Shown here piece by piece: positions 5,123 through 11,189 of a stretch of 11,189 bases of DNA. This stretch comes from Actinomycetota bacterium (lineage in GTDB: Bacteria > Actinomycetota > UBA4738 > HRBIN12): NCBI GenBank assembly GCA_005883885.1, contig VAYF01000160.1:1-11189 (forward strand), read 5' to 3'. Each line of letters starts with the position of its first letter. Within the stretch, counting starts at the first letter, position 1. A model generated the notes under the pieces. It worked only from the letters and a program-made list of their open reading frames with translations. It was not told the origin of the DNA and made no database searches. The translations under genes and the position numbers were made by a program.

Positions 5123-5710
5123 TCAGTCCCCCAGGAGCCGGCGCGCAACGGCGGACACCATCATCCCGAGACCGGCCCCGCCGACCAGGTCCAGAGGAAG
5201 GTGCGCGCCCACGAACATCCGGCCGAACGCGGTGGTCAGGGTTCCGGTAACCAACAGGGGGTGCGACCATCGTGGGGTCGCGGGCCACCCGGTGATGGCG
5301 ATCGTGGTCGCGACCGCCGTGTGGCCCGAGAGCCACCCGAGGTCGCCGTCGATCTTCTCGCGGGTCCGGACGTCCATGAGGACGCCCTCGGGTCGCGGAC
5401 GCCCCCCGAGCACCTTCGCCTGCTTCGCCAGCACCCACGCCGCGGTGCCGCCGACCCCGAGCGCGGCGGCAAGGCGCGGCTTCCCGGCGAGCAGGGCGAC
5501 GGCCGAGACGGCGGGAACCGACCCGAACGTTCCCATCTGCATCACCGAGCGGACCGGGATCGTGAGCGCATCGGTCGCGTCGTTGGCGGCTCGGAAGATC
5601 TCCTCCTCAATGGGGCCGATACCCGAGCGCCGCACCTGGACCAGGCTCGCCCCGAAGAGCGCCGCGCCGGCGAGGAACGAACCCGTGTCCCGGCCGAGGG
5701 ATCGGCTCAA
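5123..5710 (-). CDS. PAP2-superfamily membrane phosphatase
   Basis: 195 residues if translation starts at TTG 5710, whose last two bases overlap the hutI stop (TTGA), a coupled arrangement. No ATG or GTG fits upstream, and the next in-frame GTG would cut the first hydrophobic helix. The frame remains open far upstream but that is a hutI shadow. Phosphatase motifs are present: K99-X6-R106-P107, then LSGH at 127-130 (PSGH in most relatives), then R164-X5-H170-X3-D174; R164 follows G rather than the usual S. H130, H170 and R164 would form the phosphohistidine centre. Hydrophobic stretches near 11-25, 65-95, 131-141, 151-163 and 175-190 fit an integral membrane protein. Substrate is probably a lipid phosphate such as undecaprenyl or phosphatidate (inference). 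Its place in a histidine-degradation operon is odd and may be chance. Confidence 0.85.
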   Translation of the reverse strand: MSRSLGRDTGSFLAGAALFGASLVQVRRSGIGPIEEEIFRAANDATDALTIPVRSVMQMGTFGSVPAVSAVALLAGKPRLAAALGVGGTAAWVLAKQAKVLGGRPRPEGVLMDVRTREKIDGDLGWLSGHTAVATTIAITGWPATPRWSHPLLVTGTLTTAFGRMFVGAHLPLDLVGGAGLGMMVSAVARRLLGD

Positions 5711-6873
5711 CCGACCACGACCTGTCCGCCGCGGATCACCGTGTGGATCAACGGGACGCCCGGTCGGTACGCGAGGTGCACGGACGAGGGACCATCGATC
5801 GCGATCAGGTCGGCGCGGGCACCCACGGTGAGGCCGCCGACGTCGGTGCGACGGAGGGCCGACGCACCGCCGGCGGTCGCCGCCCACACGGCCTCGTGCG
5901 GTGTCATCCCCATCGCCGTGACGGCGAGCGCCACGACGATGGGCATGCTCGTCGTGAACGACGTCCCGGGGTTGCAGTCGGTCGCGAGCGCCACGGTCAC
6001 CCTCGCGTCGAGCAGCGCCCGGGCGTCCGGCCACGGCGACCGGGTCGAAAGGTCGGCCACCGGGAGCAGGGTCGCGACGACGTTCGCGGCGGCGAGCGCC
6101 TCCCGATCCTCGGCTCGCAGGTACGTGAGATGGTCGGCGCTCGCCGCCCCGAGCTCGGCGGCGAGCTGCGCGCCGGGGCCGTGATCCAGCTGGTTCGCGT
6201 GGACGCGGAGTCCCATCCCGCGGTCGCGCGCGGCCGTGAGCACCCGCCGCGCCTGCGGGCCATCGAACGCGCCGCGGTCGCAGAACACGTCGCACCAGCT
6301 CGCGAGCGGTGCGCACGCATCGAGCATCGCACCGCACACCAGGTCGACGTAGCCGTCCGGGTCGTCGGCACACTCGGCCGGGACGACGTGGGCGCCGAGG
6401 AACGTCACCTCGTCGGCGACCGTCCCGGCGATCGTGAGCAGCCGCGCCTCGTCCTCGACCGTGAGGCCGTATCCCGATTTCACCTCGAGCGTGGTCGTTC
6501 CGGAGCGGAGCGCTTCGCGGGCGAGCCGGCGCGCACCGTCCAACAGCACCTCGTCGGTGGCGGCTCGGGTGGCGTCGACCGTCGCGCGGATCCCGCCGGC
6601 CTCGTACGGCTCCCCTCGCATCCGGGCATCGAACTCCTCGGTCCGGTCACCCGCGAAGACCAGGTGCGTATGAGCGTCGACGAAGCCGGGGAGCGCGGCG
6701 CGCCCCTCGACGTCGAGCGACGGGCCCGGGACGCCCTCGGGCGCGGCGGATCGCGACCCGGTCCACACGACCCGGTCGCCGTCGATCGCGACCGCGGCGT
6801 CGTGGACGATCCCGAGCGGCGGGCCGTGCGATGGATCGTTGGTGACGAGCTCGCCGATCCCCTCGACGAGCAC
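5707..6873 (-). CDS. hutI: Imidazolonepropionase
   Basis: 388 residues, full family length (near 400). It hydrolyses 4-imidazolone-5-propionate to N-formimino-glutamate, the third step of histidine degradation, in the cytoplasm. GTG at 6873 is the start: it sits three bases after the hutU stop with GAGG just upstream. An amidohydrolase fold is clear: PGFVDAHTHLVFAGDR at 62-77 gives metal ligands H68 and H70; E130-KSGYGL (132-137) carries the substrate tyrosine; H162 in LGAHVVP; H225-ANQ (225-228); DHLTYL at 247-252; and D299 in ATDCNPG as the last metal ligand. The C-terminus returns to the small beta domain (TVGARADLIAID). Tightly coupled to hutU upstream and to the PAP2 gene downstream. No hutH is in the window. 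Confidence 0.97.
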   Translation of the reverse strand: MLVEGIGELVTNDPSHGPPLGIVHDAAVAIDGDRVVWTGSRSAAPEGVPGPSLDVEGRAALPGFVDAHTHLVFAGDRTEEFDARMRGEPYEAGGIRATVDATRAATDEVLLDGARRLAREALRSGTTTLEVKSGYGLTVEDEARLLTIAGTVADEVTFLGAHVVPAECADDPDGYVDLVCGAMLDACAPLASWCDVFCDRGAFDGPQARRVLTAARDRGMGLRVHANQLDHGPGAQLAAELGAASADHLTYLRAEDREALAAANVVATLLPVADLSTRSPWPDARALLDARVTVALATDCNPGTSFTTSMPIVVALAVTAMGMTPHEAVWAATAGGASALRRTDVGGLTVGARADLIAIDGPSSVHLAYRPGVPLIHTVIRGGQVVVG

Positions 6874-6876
6874 GGA

Positions 6877-8604
6877 TCACGCCTCGGTCATCGGGATCCG
6901 GACGTCGCGTTCGGCCGCGACCTGCTCGGCCGCCTCGTAACCCGCGTCGACGTGGCGGAAGATCCCCATCACGGGATCGTTCGTCAGGACGCGCTCGGCC
7001 TTCCGCCCCGCGAGCTCGGTTCCATCGACCACGACGACCTGACCCGCGTGGATCGACCGGCCGATGCCCACCCCCCCGCCGTGATGGATGCTGACCCACG
7101 AGGCGCCGCTCGCGGTGTTGACGAGCGCGTTCAGCAGCGGCCAGTCGGCGATCGCGTCCGAGCCGTCGAGCATGGCCTCGGTCTCACGGTACGGCGAGGC
7201 AACGGAGCCGCAGTCCAGATGATCGCGGCCGATCACGATCGGCGCCGACAGCTCGCCGCGAGCGACCATGTCGTTGAACCGCATCCCCAGCCGATGCCGC
7301 TCGCCGTACCCGAGCCAGCAGATCCGCGCGGGCAGCCCCTGGTAGGCCACGCGCTCGCCGGCCATCCGGATCCACCGGGCGAGCGGCTCATTCCCGGGGA
7401 ACTCCTCCAGCACGGCCCGGTCGGTCGCGGCGATGTCGGCTGGATCGCCGGACAACGCGGCCCAGCGGAACGGGCCCTTGCCTTCGCAGAACAACGGTCG
7501 GATGTACGCGGGGATGAACCCCGGGTAGTCGAACGCACGATCGAGACCCCCGAGCCTGGCCTCGGCGCGGAGGTTGTTGCCGTAGTCGAAGACCTCCGCT
7601 CCCCCGTCGAGGAACGCGACCATCCCGGCGACGTGTGCGGCCATCGACGCGCGCGCTTGGCGTGTGTATCCCTCGGGGTCGCGCTCGCGCAGGGACGCGG
7701 CATCGGTCAGCGAGAGCGCCTGCGGGACGTACGCGAGGGGGTCGTGGGCGCTCGTCTGGTCGGTCACGATGTCGATCGGCGCATCCATCGCGGCGAGCGC
7801 GGGCACGATGTCGGCCGCGTTGCCGAGAACGCCGATCGACAGCGGCTCCCGCCGGTCGCGAGCATCGGTGGCCAGGCGCACGGCCTCGTCCACGTCGTCG
7901 ACCATGACGTCGAGGTAGCGCGTCTTGATGCGCCGCTCGATCCTCGCCGGGTCGACCTCGATGCAGAGCACGACGCCGTCGTTCATGGTGACGGCCAGCG
8001 GCTGCGCGCCCCCCATGCCGCCCAGGCCGGCCGTCAGGGTGATCGTCCCGGCGAGCGACCCGCCGAACCGCTTCGCGGCGATCGCCGCGAACGTCTCGAA
8101 CGTCCCCTGGAGGATCCCCTGCGTCCCGATGTAGATCCACGAGCCGGCCGTCATCTGGCCGTACATCGTGAGCCCGAGCGCCTCGAGCCGGCGGAACTCC
8201 TCCCAGGTCGCCCACTCCGGGACGAGGTTGGCGTTCGCGATCAGGACGCGGGGAGCCCATTCGTGCGTGGTGACCACACCCACGGGTTTGCCCGACTGCA
8301 CCAAGAGCGTCTCATCGCCCTCGAGGCGCTGGAGCTCGCGGACGATCGCATCGAACGCCGGCCAGGAGCGGGCGGCCTTCCCGGTGCCGCCATAGACCAC
8401 GAGGTCCTCGGGACGCTCGGCGACGTCGGCGTCGAGGTTGTTCATCAACATCCGCATCGCGGCTTCCTGCTGCCAGCCCTTGCAGGTGATCGTCGCCCCG
8501 CGCGGGGCGCGAACCTCGGGACGCGCCGCCTCTCGTTGCCCGATCGGGATGAGGCCCGCGAGGCGACCGGCTACGAACGTGGGGCGCGCCCGGCTCCAGG
8601 GCAT
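6877..8604 (-). CDS. hutU: Urocanate hydratase (urocanase), N-terminus replaced
   Basis: 575 residues as the frame reads. Urocanase uses tightly bound NAD+ as electrophile to hydrate urocanate to imidazolone propionate. The family text is intact from VRAPRG (31-36) through CKGWQQEAAMRMLMNNLD, VVYGGTGKAARSW, GQMTAGSWIYIGTQGI, the dinucleotide-binding stretch TAGLGGMGGAQPLAVTMN, LPARICWLGYGER, VIGRDHLDCGSVASPYRETE and DGSDAIADWPLLNAL, to the C-terminus. Upstream of VRA the sequence is not urocanase: residues 1-33 come from the reverse strand of an 80-bp copy of the YbaK-family gene plus its flank. The only available start, ATG 8604, lies inside that gene. The native start, ribosome site and promoter are therefore missing. 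If real, the protein carries a foreign extension; if an assembly fault, the true start is about 10-15 codons before VRAPRG and not shown. Operon order: hutU, hutI, PAP2. Confidence 0.95.
   Translation of the reverse strand: MPWSRARPTFVAGRLAGLIPIGQREAARPEVRAPRGATITCKGWQQEAAMRMLMNNLDADVAERPEDLVVYGGTGKAARSWPAFDAIVRELQRLEGDETLLVQSGKPVGVVTTHEWAPRVLIANANLVPEWATWEEFRRLEALGLTMYGQMTAGSWIYIGTQGILQGTFETFAAIAAKRFGGSLAGTITLTAGLGGMGGAQPLAVTMNDGVVLCIEVDPARIERRIKTRYLDVMVDDVDEAVRLATDARDRREPLSIGVLGNAADIVPALAAMDAPIDIVTDQTSAHDPLAYVPQALSLTDAASLRERDPEGYTRQARASMAAHVAGMVAFLDGGAEVFDYGNNLRAEARLGGLDRAFDYPGFIPAYIRPLFCEGKGPFRWAALSGDPADIAATDRAVLEEFPGNEPLARWIRMAGERVAYQGLPARICWLGYGERHRLGMRFNDMVARGELSAPIVIGRDHLDCGSVASPYRETEAMLDGSDAIADWPLLNALVNTASGASWVSIHHGGGVGIGRSIHAGQVVVVDGTELAGRKAERVLTNDPVMGIFRHVDAGYEAAEQVAAERDVRIPMTEA
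8494..8509. repeat. 16-bp perfect GC palindrome at the duplication junction
   Basis: CGCCCCGCGCGGGGCG, entirely G and C, encodes part of the conserved APRGA of urocanase. Its right edge overlaps the first three bases of the 80-bp repeat copy. Such a palindrome can stall replication and could have helped the template switch, or confuse an assembler; both are inference. Confidence 0.55.
8507..8586. repeat. 80-bp direct repeat, copy 1 (ectopic copy at the hutU/YbaK-family junction)
   Basis: Identical at all 80 positions to 8709-8788, in the same orientation, 202 bases apart. Copy 1 falls between the intact urocanase text and the point where YbaK-family homology begins (RARLQG). The offset of 202 is not a multiple of three, so it does not encode the same peptide in the YbaK-family frame. 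Copy 2 sits where YbaK-family proteins have this sequence, so copy 1 is the derived one. Confidence 0.95.
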
Positions 8605-8968
8605 CCGCCTCGAGCAGCTCCTCCGGACGATCGTCGTCCGTCGCGGCGAGCGTGACTACGTGTTCGTCCTGGTGCCCGGCGGGCGACAGATCGACTGGCC
8701 GAAGCTGCGCGCGAACCTCGGGACGCGCCGCCTCTCGTTGCCCGATCGGGATGAGGCCCGCGAGGCGACCGGCTACGAACGTGGGGCGATCACGCCCTTC
8801 GGTTCGCGGACGGCATGGCCCGTCGTGGCGGACGCAGGGATCCGGTCCGCCGGCCGGGTCGCGATCGGAGCCGGCGCCCATGGGGTCAACCTCCACGTGG
8901 CCGGCGACGATCTCGTTCGAGCGCTCGGAGCGAGCGTCGTCGACGTCACGAAGAGCGACGACGGATGA
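8549..8968 (+). CDS. YbaK/EbsC-family aminoacyl-tRNA deacylase-like protein, 5' end lost
   Basis: 139 residues from ATG 8549; an in-frame GTG at 8579 is an alternative and neither has a ribosome site. Family text starts at RARLQGIRLEQLLRTIVV and continues through FVLVPGGRQIDWPKLRANLG, RRLSLPDRDEAREATGYERG, ITPFGSRTAWPVVAD and GAGAHGVNLHVAGDDLVRALGA. YbaK-type domains hydrolyse misacylated tRNA (for example Cys-tRNAPro) in trans. Members begin about 25-35 residues earlier, with a short strand-helix region; here that part is replaced by the out-of-frame 80-bp repeat. The catalytic lysine position of E. coli YbaK (in the K-T-L segment) reads R (LLRT), seen also in some divergent members, so activity is doubtful. 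It overlaps the hutU start head to head, which is not credible as a native layout, so it may be a broken gene or an assembly product. Four bases separate its stop from the convergent VWA gene. Confidence 0.75.
   Translation: MRPARRPATNVGRARLQGIRLEQLLRTIVVRRGERDYVFVLVPGGRQIDWPKLRANLGTRRLSLPDRDEAREATGYERGAITPFGSRTAWPVVADAGIRSAGRVAIGAGAHGVNLHVAGDDLVRALGASVVDVTKSDDG
8709..8788. repeat. 80-bp direct repeat, copy 2 (source copy inside the YbaK-family gene)
   Basis: Perfect match to 8507-8586. In the YbaK-family reading frame it encodes the conserved middle of the domain from LRANLG to TGYERG, so this is the ancestral position. Beyond both ends the two copies diverge immediately. Confidence 0.95.
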
Positions 8969-8972
8969 TGGC

Positions 8973-9914
8973 TCAGTACGGGCGCCGCTGCGACAGGACG
9001 ATCACGATCACCGCGGCGCCCATCGCGAGCACGACGGCGATGATCACGAAGAGCTGTGCGGAGCTGCTGATCTGCAACTGCGTGGAGAGCTGCGCCCCCA
9101 GGTCCTGATAGATCGTCGTCAGGGCCCCGGCCGACGCGGCGGTCGAGGTCTGCGCGCCGGTCGCGCTGGCGATCTGAGACAGCAGGCCCGCGTCGGCGGC
9201 GCCCGGGCCCGTGGTCTTTCCCAGCACCACGGTGTACACGGGCACGCCGATGGAGGCGGCGCGAGCGGCTGCATCGAGCGGGGCAACCTGACTCCCTGTG
9301 TCACGACCGTCCGACAACAGCACCGCCACCGCCGCGCTCGTGCCCCGTGCGTTCCACTCCTGCTGGATCGCGTCGAGCGTCGTCGACAGCCCGTCCCCGA
9401 TCACGGTTCCGTGACCCTGCTGCGGATGGTTCAACGCGACGCCGACCTTGGTGTGGTCGACCGTGGGTTGGACGAGGACCGTCGCCTTGTCGGCGAACGT
9501 CACGAGCCCGACGTAGAAGGACCCGGGGAGCTGCGCGACCAGGGTCTCGGCCGCTTGCTGGGCAGCGGCCAGCCGGTTCGGCGTCACGTCGGTGGCGTTC
9601 ATCGAGAGCGAGACATCGAGGACGAGCACCACCGTCGGCGGCTTCGCGGTTCGCGAGACCCGGAACTGAGCCAGGGCGACCCCGAGCGCAACGACCGCGC
9701 CGATCAGCAGCAGGATCGGCAGACGCCGGAGCCACGCGGGAGCCTGTTGGAAGGATGAGGCCTTCTTCTTCACGGGCCTGCGGCGGGCGGGCGCGGCCGA
9801 AGGCCGCGCCCGCCCATCGCTGGTACTCGTACCGGCCCCACGCTGCCGTGACCCGACGAGGAAGACCACGCCGATGACCACGGCGAGGACGGCGATCGTG
9901 ATCAGGATCTGCAT
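8973..9914 (-). CDS. von Willebrand factor A (VWA) domain membrane protein
   Basis: 313 residues from ATG 9914. Layout: N-terminal membrane helix (about 3-20), an Arg/Ala/Pro/Lys-rich linker (22-62), second helix LPILLLIGAVVALGVALAQ (65-83), VWA domain about 93-275, then C-terminal helix (about 287-307) and a short basic tail. The metal-ion-dependent adhesion site is complete: D100-x-S102-x-S104, T170 before the GDGL turn, and D202 in LLSDGRD. Topology resembles BatA/BatB-type proteins, which are normally found with MoxR ATPases and CoxE/DUF58 genes; none is in the window, so the partner is unknown. No ribosome site is seen; TACCCT-like TACCGT (9924-9929, minus strand) ends nine bases before ATG and may drive a near-leaderless transcript. 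It is divergent from the Calx-beta gene, so the two may act together at the cell surface (inference). Confidence 0.88.
   Translation of the reverse strand: MQILITIAVLAVVIGVVFLVGSRQRGAGTSTSDGRARPSAAPARRRPVKKKASSFQQAPAWLRRLPILLLIGAVVALGVALAQFRVSRTAKPPTVVLVLDVSLSMNATDVTPNRLAAAQQAAETLVAQLPGSFYVGLVTFADKATVLVQPTVDHTKVGVALNHPQQGHGTVIGDGLSTTLDAIQQEWNARGTSAAVAVLLSDGRDTGSQVAPLDAAARAASIGVPVYTVVLGKTTGPGAADAGLLSQIASATGAQTSTAASAGALTTIYQDLGAQLSTQLQISSSAQLFVIIAVVLAMGAAVIVIVLSQRRPY
9785..9815. repeat. 14-bp perfect GC hairpin inside the VWA gene
   Basis: GGGCGGGCGCGGCC (9785-9798) and its exact complement (9802-9815) flank GAA. On the coding (minus) strand the tip reads C-UUCG-G, the extra-stable tetraloop, over an all-GC stem. 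It encodes the Arg/Ala linker between the first two membrane helices. There is no T-run. Confidence 0.65.
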
Positions 9915-9975
9915 GGGCCGCTTACGGTATCGGACGATAGCTACCGACGTTCAGGTACCGCCTTTCCATCCCCCT

Positions 9976-10022
9976 CGGGTATGCAGCGATATCCCCCACC
10001 CTGCCGACACCACGGGTATGCA
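9976..10022 (+). repeat. Two copies of CGGGTATGCA before and at the Calx-beta gene start
   Basis: CGGGTATGCA occurs at 9976-9985 and again at 10013-10022, 37 bases apart in the same direction. The second copy holds the ATG of the Calx-beta gene; the ATG in the first copy is in another frame. No ribosome site or clear promoter is recognised in this 103-base divergent region (9915-10017). Confidence 0.4.
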
Positions 10023-11189
10023 CAACATCGGGAGGCACATCGCACGCGGAGCAGCGGTCCTGGTCGTTCTCGGCCTGATCCCGCTCGTCACCGCGACACC
10101 GGCCCTGGCGGCCCGTCAGAAGACGATCCGGATCAACGACGCATCGATCGTGGAGGGCGACACCGGCCAGAAGACCATGACGTTCACGATCTCGTGGAGC
10201 GGCTCGAAGGGCGGCGCGGCACCGTCGGTTCATTACGCGACCGCGGACGTGACGGCGACAGCCGGCGCGGACTACACGACGAAGTCGGACACGGCCACCC
10301 TCACGAACGGCGGATGTAAGTGCGCGACGGTGAGCATCTCGATCCTCGGCGACACGTGGACCGAGGGGACGGAGACCTTCGCGGTCAACCTCTCGAGCCC
10401 CGTCAACGCGACGATCGCCGACGCCCAGGGCATCGGGACGATCTACGACAACGAGGGGCCTCCGTCGTTCGTCGTCGGCGACGTCTCGGGGGCTGAGGCG
10501 AGCGGAACCCTGACGTTCTGCGTGCTGCTCACGAACGCGAACGGCTCGCCCGTAAGCGTGGACTACGCGACCGCCGACGGCACCGCGATCGCGGGCTCCG
10601 ACTACGCGTCGACCTCCGGCACGCTCACGTTCAATCCCGGACAGACCTCGAAGTCGGTCCCCGTCACGATCGTCGACGACGCGCTGGCGGAGGACGACGA
10701 GACCCTCACATTGAACCTTTCGAACGCGACCGGTGGGATCGCGATCGCGGACCCGACCGGAACCGGCACGATCCAGAACGACGACCCCGACCCGACCGTG
10801 TCGGTCGGGGACGCCTCGGTGCTCGAGGGCGACACCGGCTCGACCACCCTCACCTTCCCGGTCACGCTCTCCGGGCCCAGCGGGCACGAGATCGACGTGG
10901 ACTACGCGACCTCCGACGGCACCGCGACCGCGGGCAGCGACTACACGGCCACGAACGGCACGCTCGTGTTCGCGGCGGGTGAGACGACGAAGCAGATCCA
11001 CGTCACCGTCGCGGGAGACTTCCTGGACGAAGGGGACGAAACGCTGACGGTGACCCTGTCCGCGCCCTTCAACGCCGACCTCGGAGCCAGCATCGGGACC
11101 GGCACCATCACGAACGACGACGCGGGGCCCAAGCTCGTCGTGACCGACGCGGTCGCGACCGAAGGCAACAGCGGAACGACGGCCCTCAC
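10018..11189 (+). CDS. Secreted protein with tandem Calx-beta domains, 3' partial
   Basis: The frame runs open from ATG 10018 to the window end, 390 residues. The start is chosen because a signal peptide follows directly: basic IGRHIAR (4-10), hydrophobic GAAVLVVLGLIPLVTA (11-26), cleavage after ALA (29-31). Then come three Calx-beta domains and the start of a fourth: about 33-147, 149-259, 260-371 and 372 onward. Each has the hallmarks: an opening IxDASIVEGDTG-like strand, DYATADGTATAGSDY in the middle (Y at 73, 183, 296; spacing 110 and 113), a GTLTF strand, DETLTLNLS near the end, and a closing GTGTIxNDD. Acidic edges bind Ca2+ in known members. C100 and C102 in domain one and C168 in domain two are the only cysteines in these domains. 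Such proteins are surface adhesins or matrix components; the role here is inferred. Total length and anchor are beyond the window. Confidence 0.9.
   Translation, partial: MHNIGRHIARGAAVLVVLGLIPLVTATPALAARQKTIRINDASIVEGDTGQKTMTFTISWSGSKGGAAPSVHYATADVTATAGADYTTKSDTATLTNGGCKCATVSISILGDTWTEGTETFAVNLSSPVNATIADAQGIGTIYDNEGPPSFVVGDVSGAEASGTLTFCVLLTNANGSPVSVDYATADGTAIAGSDYASTSGTLTFNPGQTSKSVPVTIVDDALAEDDETLTLNLSNATGGIAIADPTGTGTIQNDDPDPTVSVGDASVLEGDTGSTTLTFPVTLSGPSGHEIDVDYATSDGTATAGSDYTATNGTLVFAAGETTKQIHVTVAGDFLDEGDETLTVTLSAPFNADLGASIGTGTITNDDAGPKLVVTDAVATEGNSGTTAL

Noticed and set aside
5711..6373. Upstream extension of the PAP2 frame to 6373
   Set aside because: The extension is the hutI gene in another frame; no PAP2-like sequence occurs before about 5710.
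5743..8655. A 970-codon open frame on the plus strand opposite hutI and hutU
   Set aside because: It is the antisense shadow of two well-recognised enzymes. Its translation is low-complexity Arg/Ala/Gly/Asp text with no domain, as expected from high-GC codon bias.
10246..10950. Repeated DYAT-DGT-AGSDY text as a possible DNA repeat array
   Set aside because: It is explained by tandem Calx-beta domains of about 110 residues; the DNA copies differ at many positions.
9922..11001. A 359-codon minus-strand open frame opposite the Calx-beta gene
   Set aside because: Arg/Val/Gly-rich shadow; the plus strand shows a signal peptide and clear Calx-beta repeats.

Overview
The window is very GC-rich, almost fully coding, and strongly biased to G/C at third codon positions. 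It uses GTG and TTG starts, and several genes have a TANNNT box a few bases before the start codon instead of a Shine-Dalgarno site. Together this suggests a high-GC actinobacterium or a similar deep-branching lineage. Some of it may be a metagenome contig (inference only). Nothing in the window fixes the taxon. No tRNA, rRNA, CRISPR array or insertion sequence was seen, and no gene-free stretch exceeds about 120 bases.

Left part (1-3037, mostly plus strand): the 3' part of a stand-alone 5'-3' exonuclease like the N-terminal domain of DNA polymerase I. Then comes a two-gene unit made of an McrB-type AAA+ NTPase and an overlapping short protein that resembles the DUF2357 partner family but lacks a nuclease domain. 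Back to back with its end lies a 45-residue arginine-rich protein on the minus strand. This small gene is divergent from a MarR-family repressor, and the two share a control region with a 25-bp near-palindrome sitting on a consensus-like promoter.

Middle part (3022-5710): a secreted coiled-coil protein with a lysozyme/transglycosylase-like C-terminal module (minus strand), divergent from a luciferase-like flavin- or F420-dependent oxidoreductase (plus strand, probably leaderless). A PAP2-family membrane phosphatase (minus strand) converges on the oxidoreductase.

Right-middle part (5123-8968): a minus-strand operon hutU-hutI-PAP2. Urocanate hydratase and imidazolonepropionase are consecutive steps of histidine degradation (urocanate to imidazolone propionate to formimino-glutamate). 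The hutU 5' end runs head-on into a YbaK-family gene whose own 5' end is missing. Exactly there is an 80-bp perfect copy of sequence from inside the YbaK-family gene. This is either a recent templated rearrangement or an assembly error, and it has removed the divergent promoter and both native start regions.

Right part (8973-11189): a von Willebrand A domain membrane protein (minus strand) divergent from a secreted protein with tandem Calx-beta domains that runs off the window end.

The items most worth a second look are the 80-bp duplication junction, the compact McrB/DUF2357-like pair with no visible nuclease, and the MarR/small-protein switch. Several long perfect hairpins, four inside genes and one in a leader, are a secondary curiosity.
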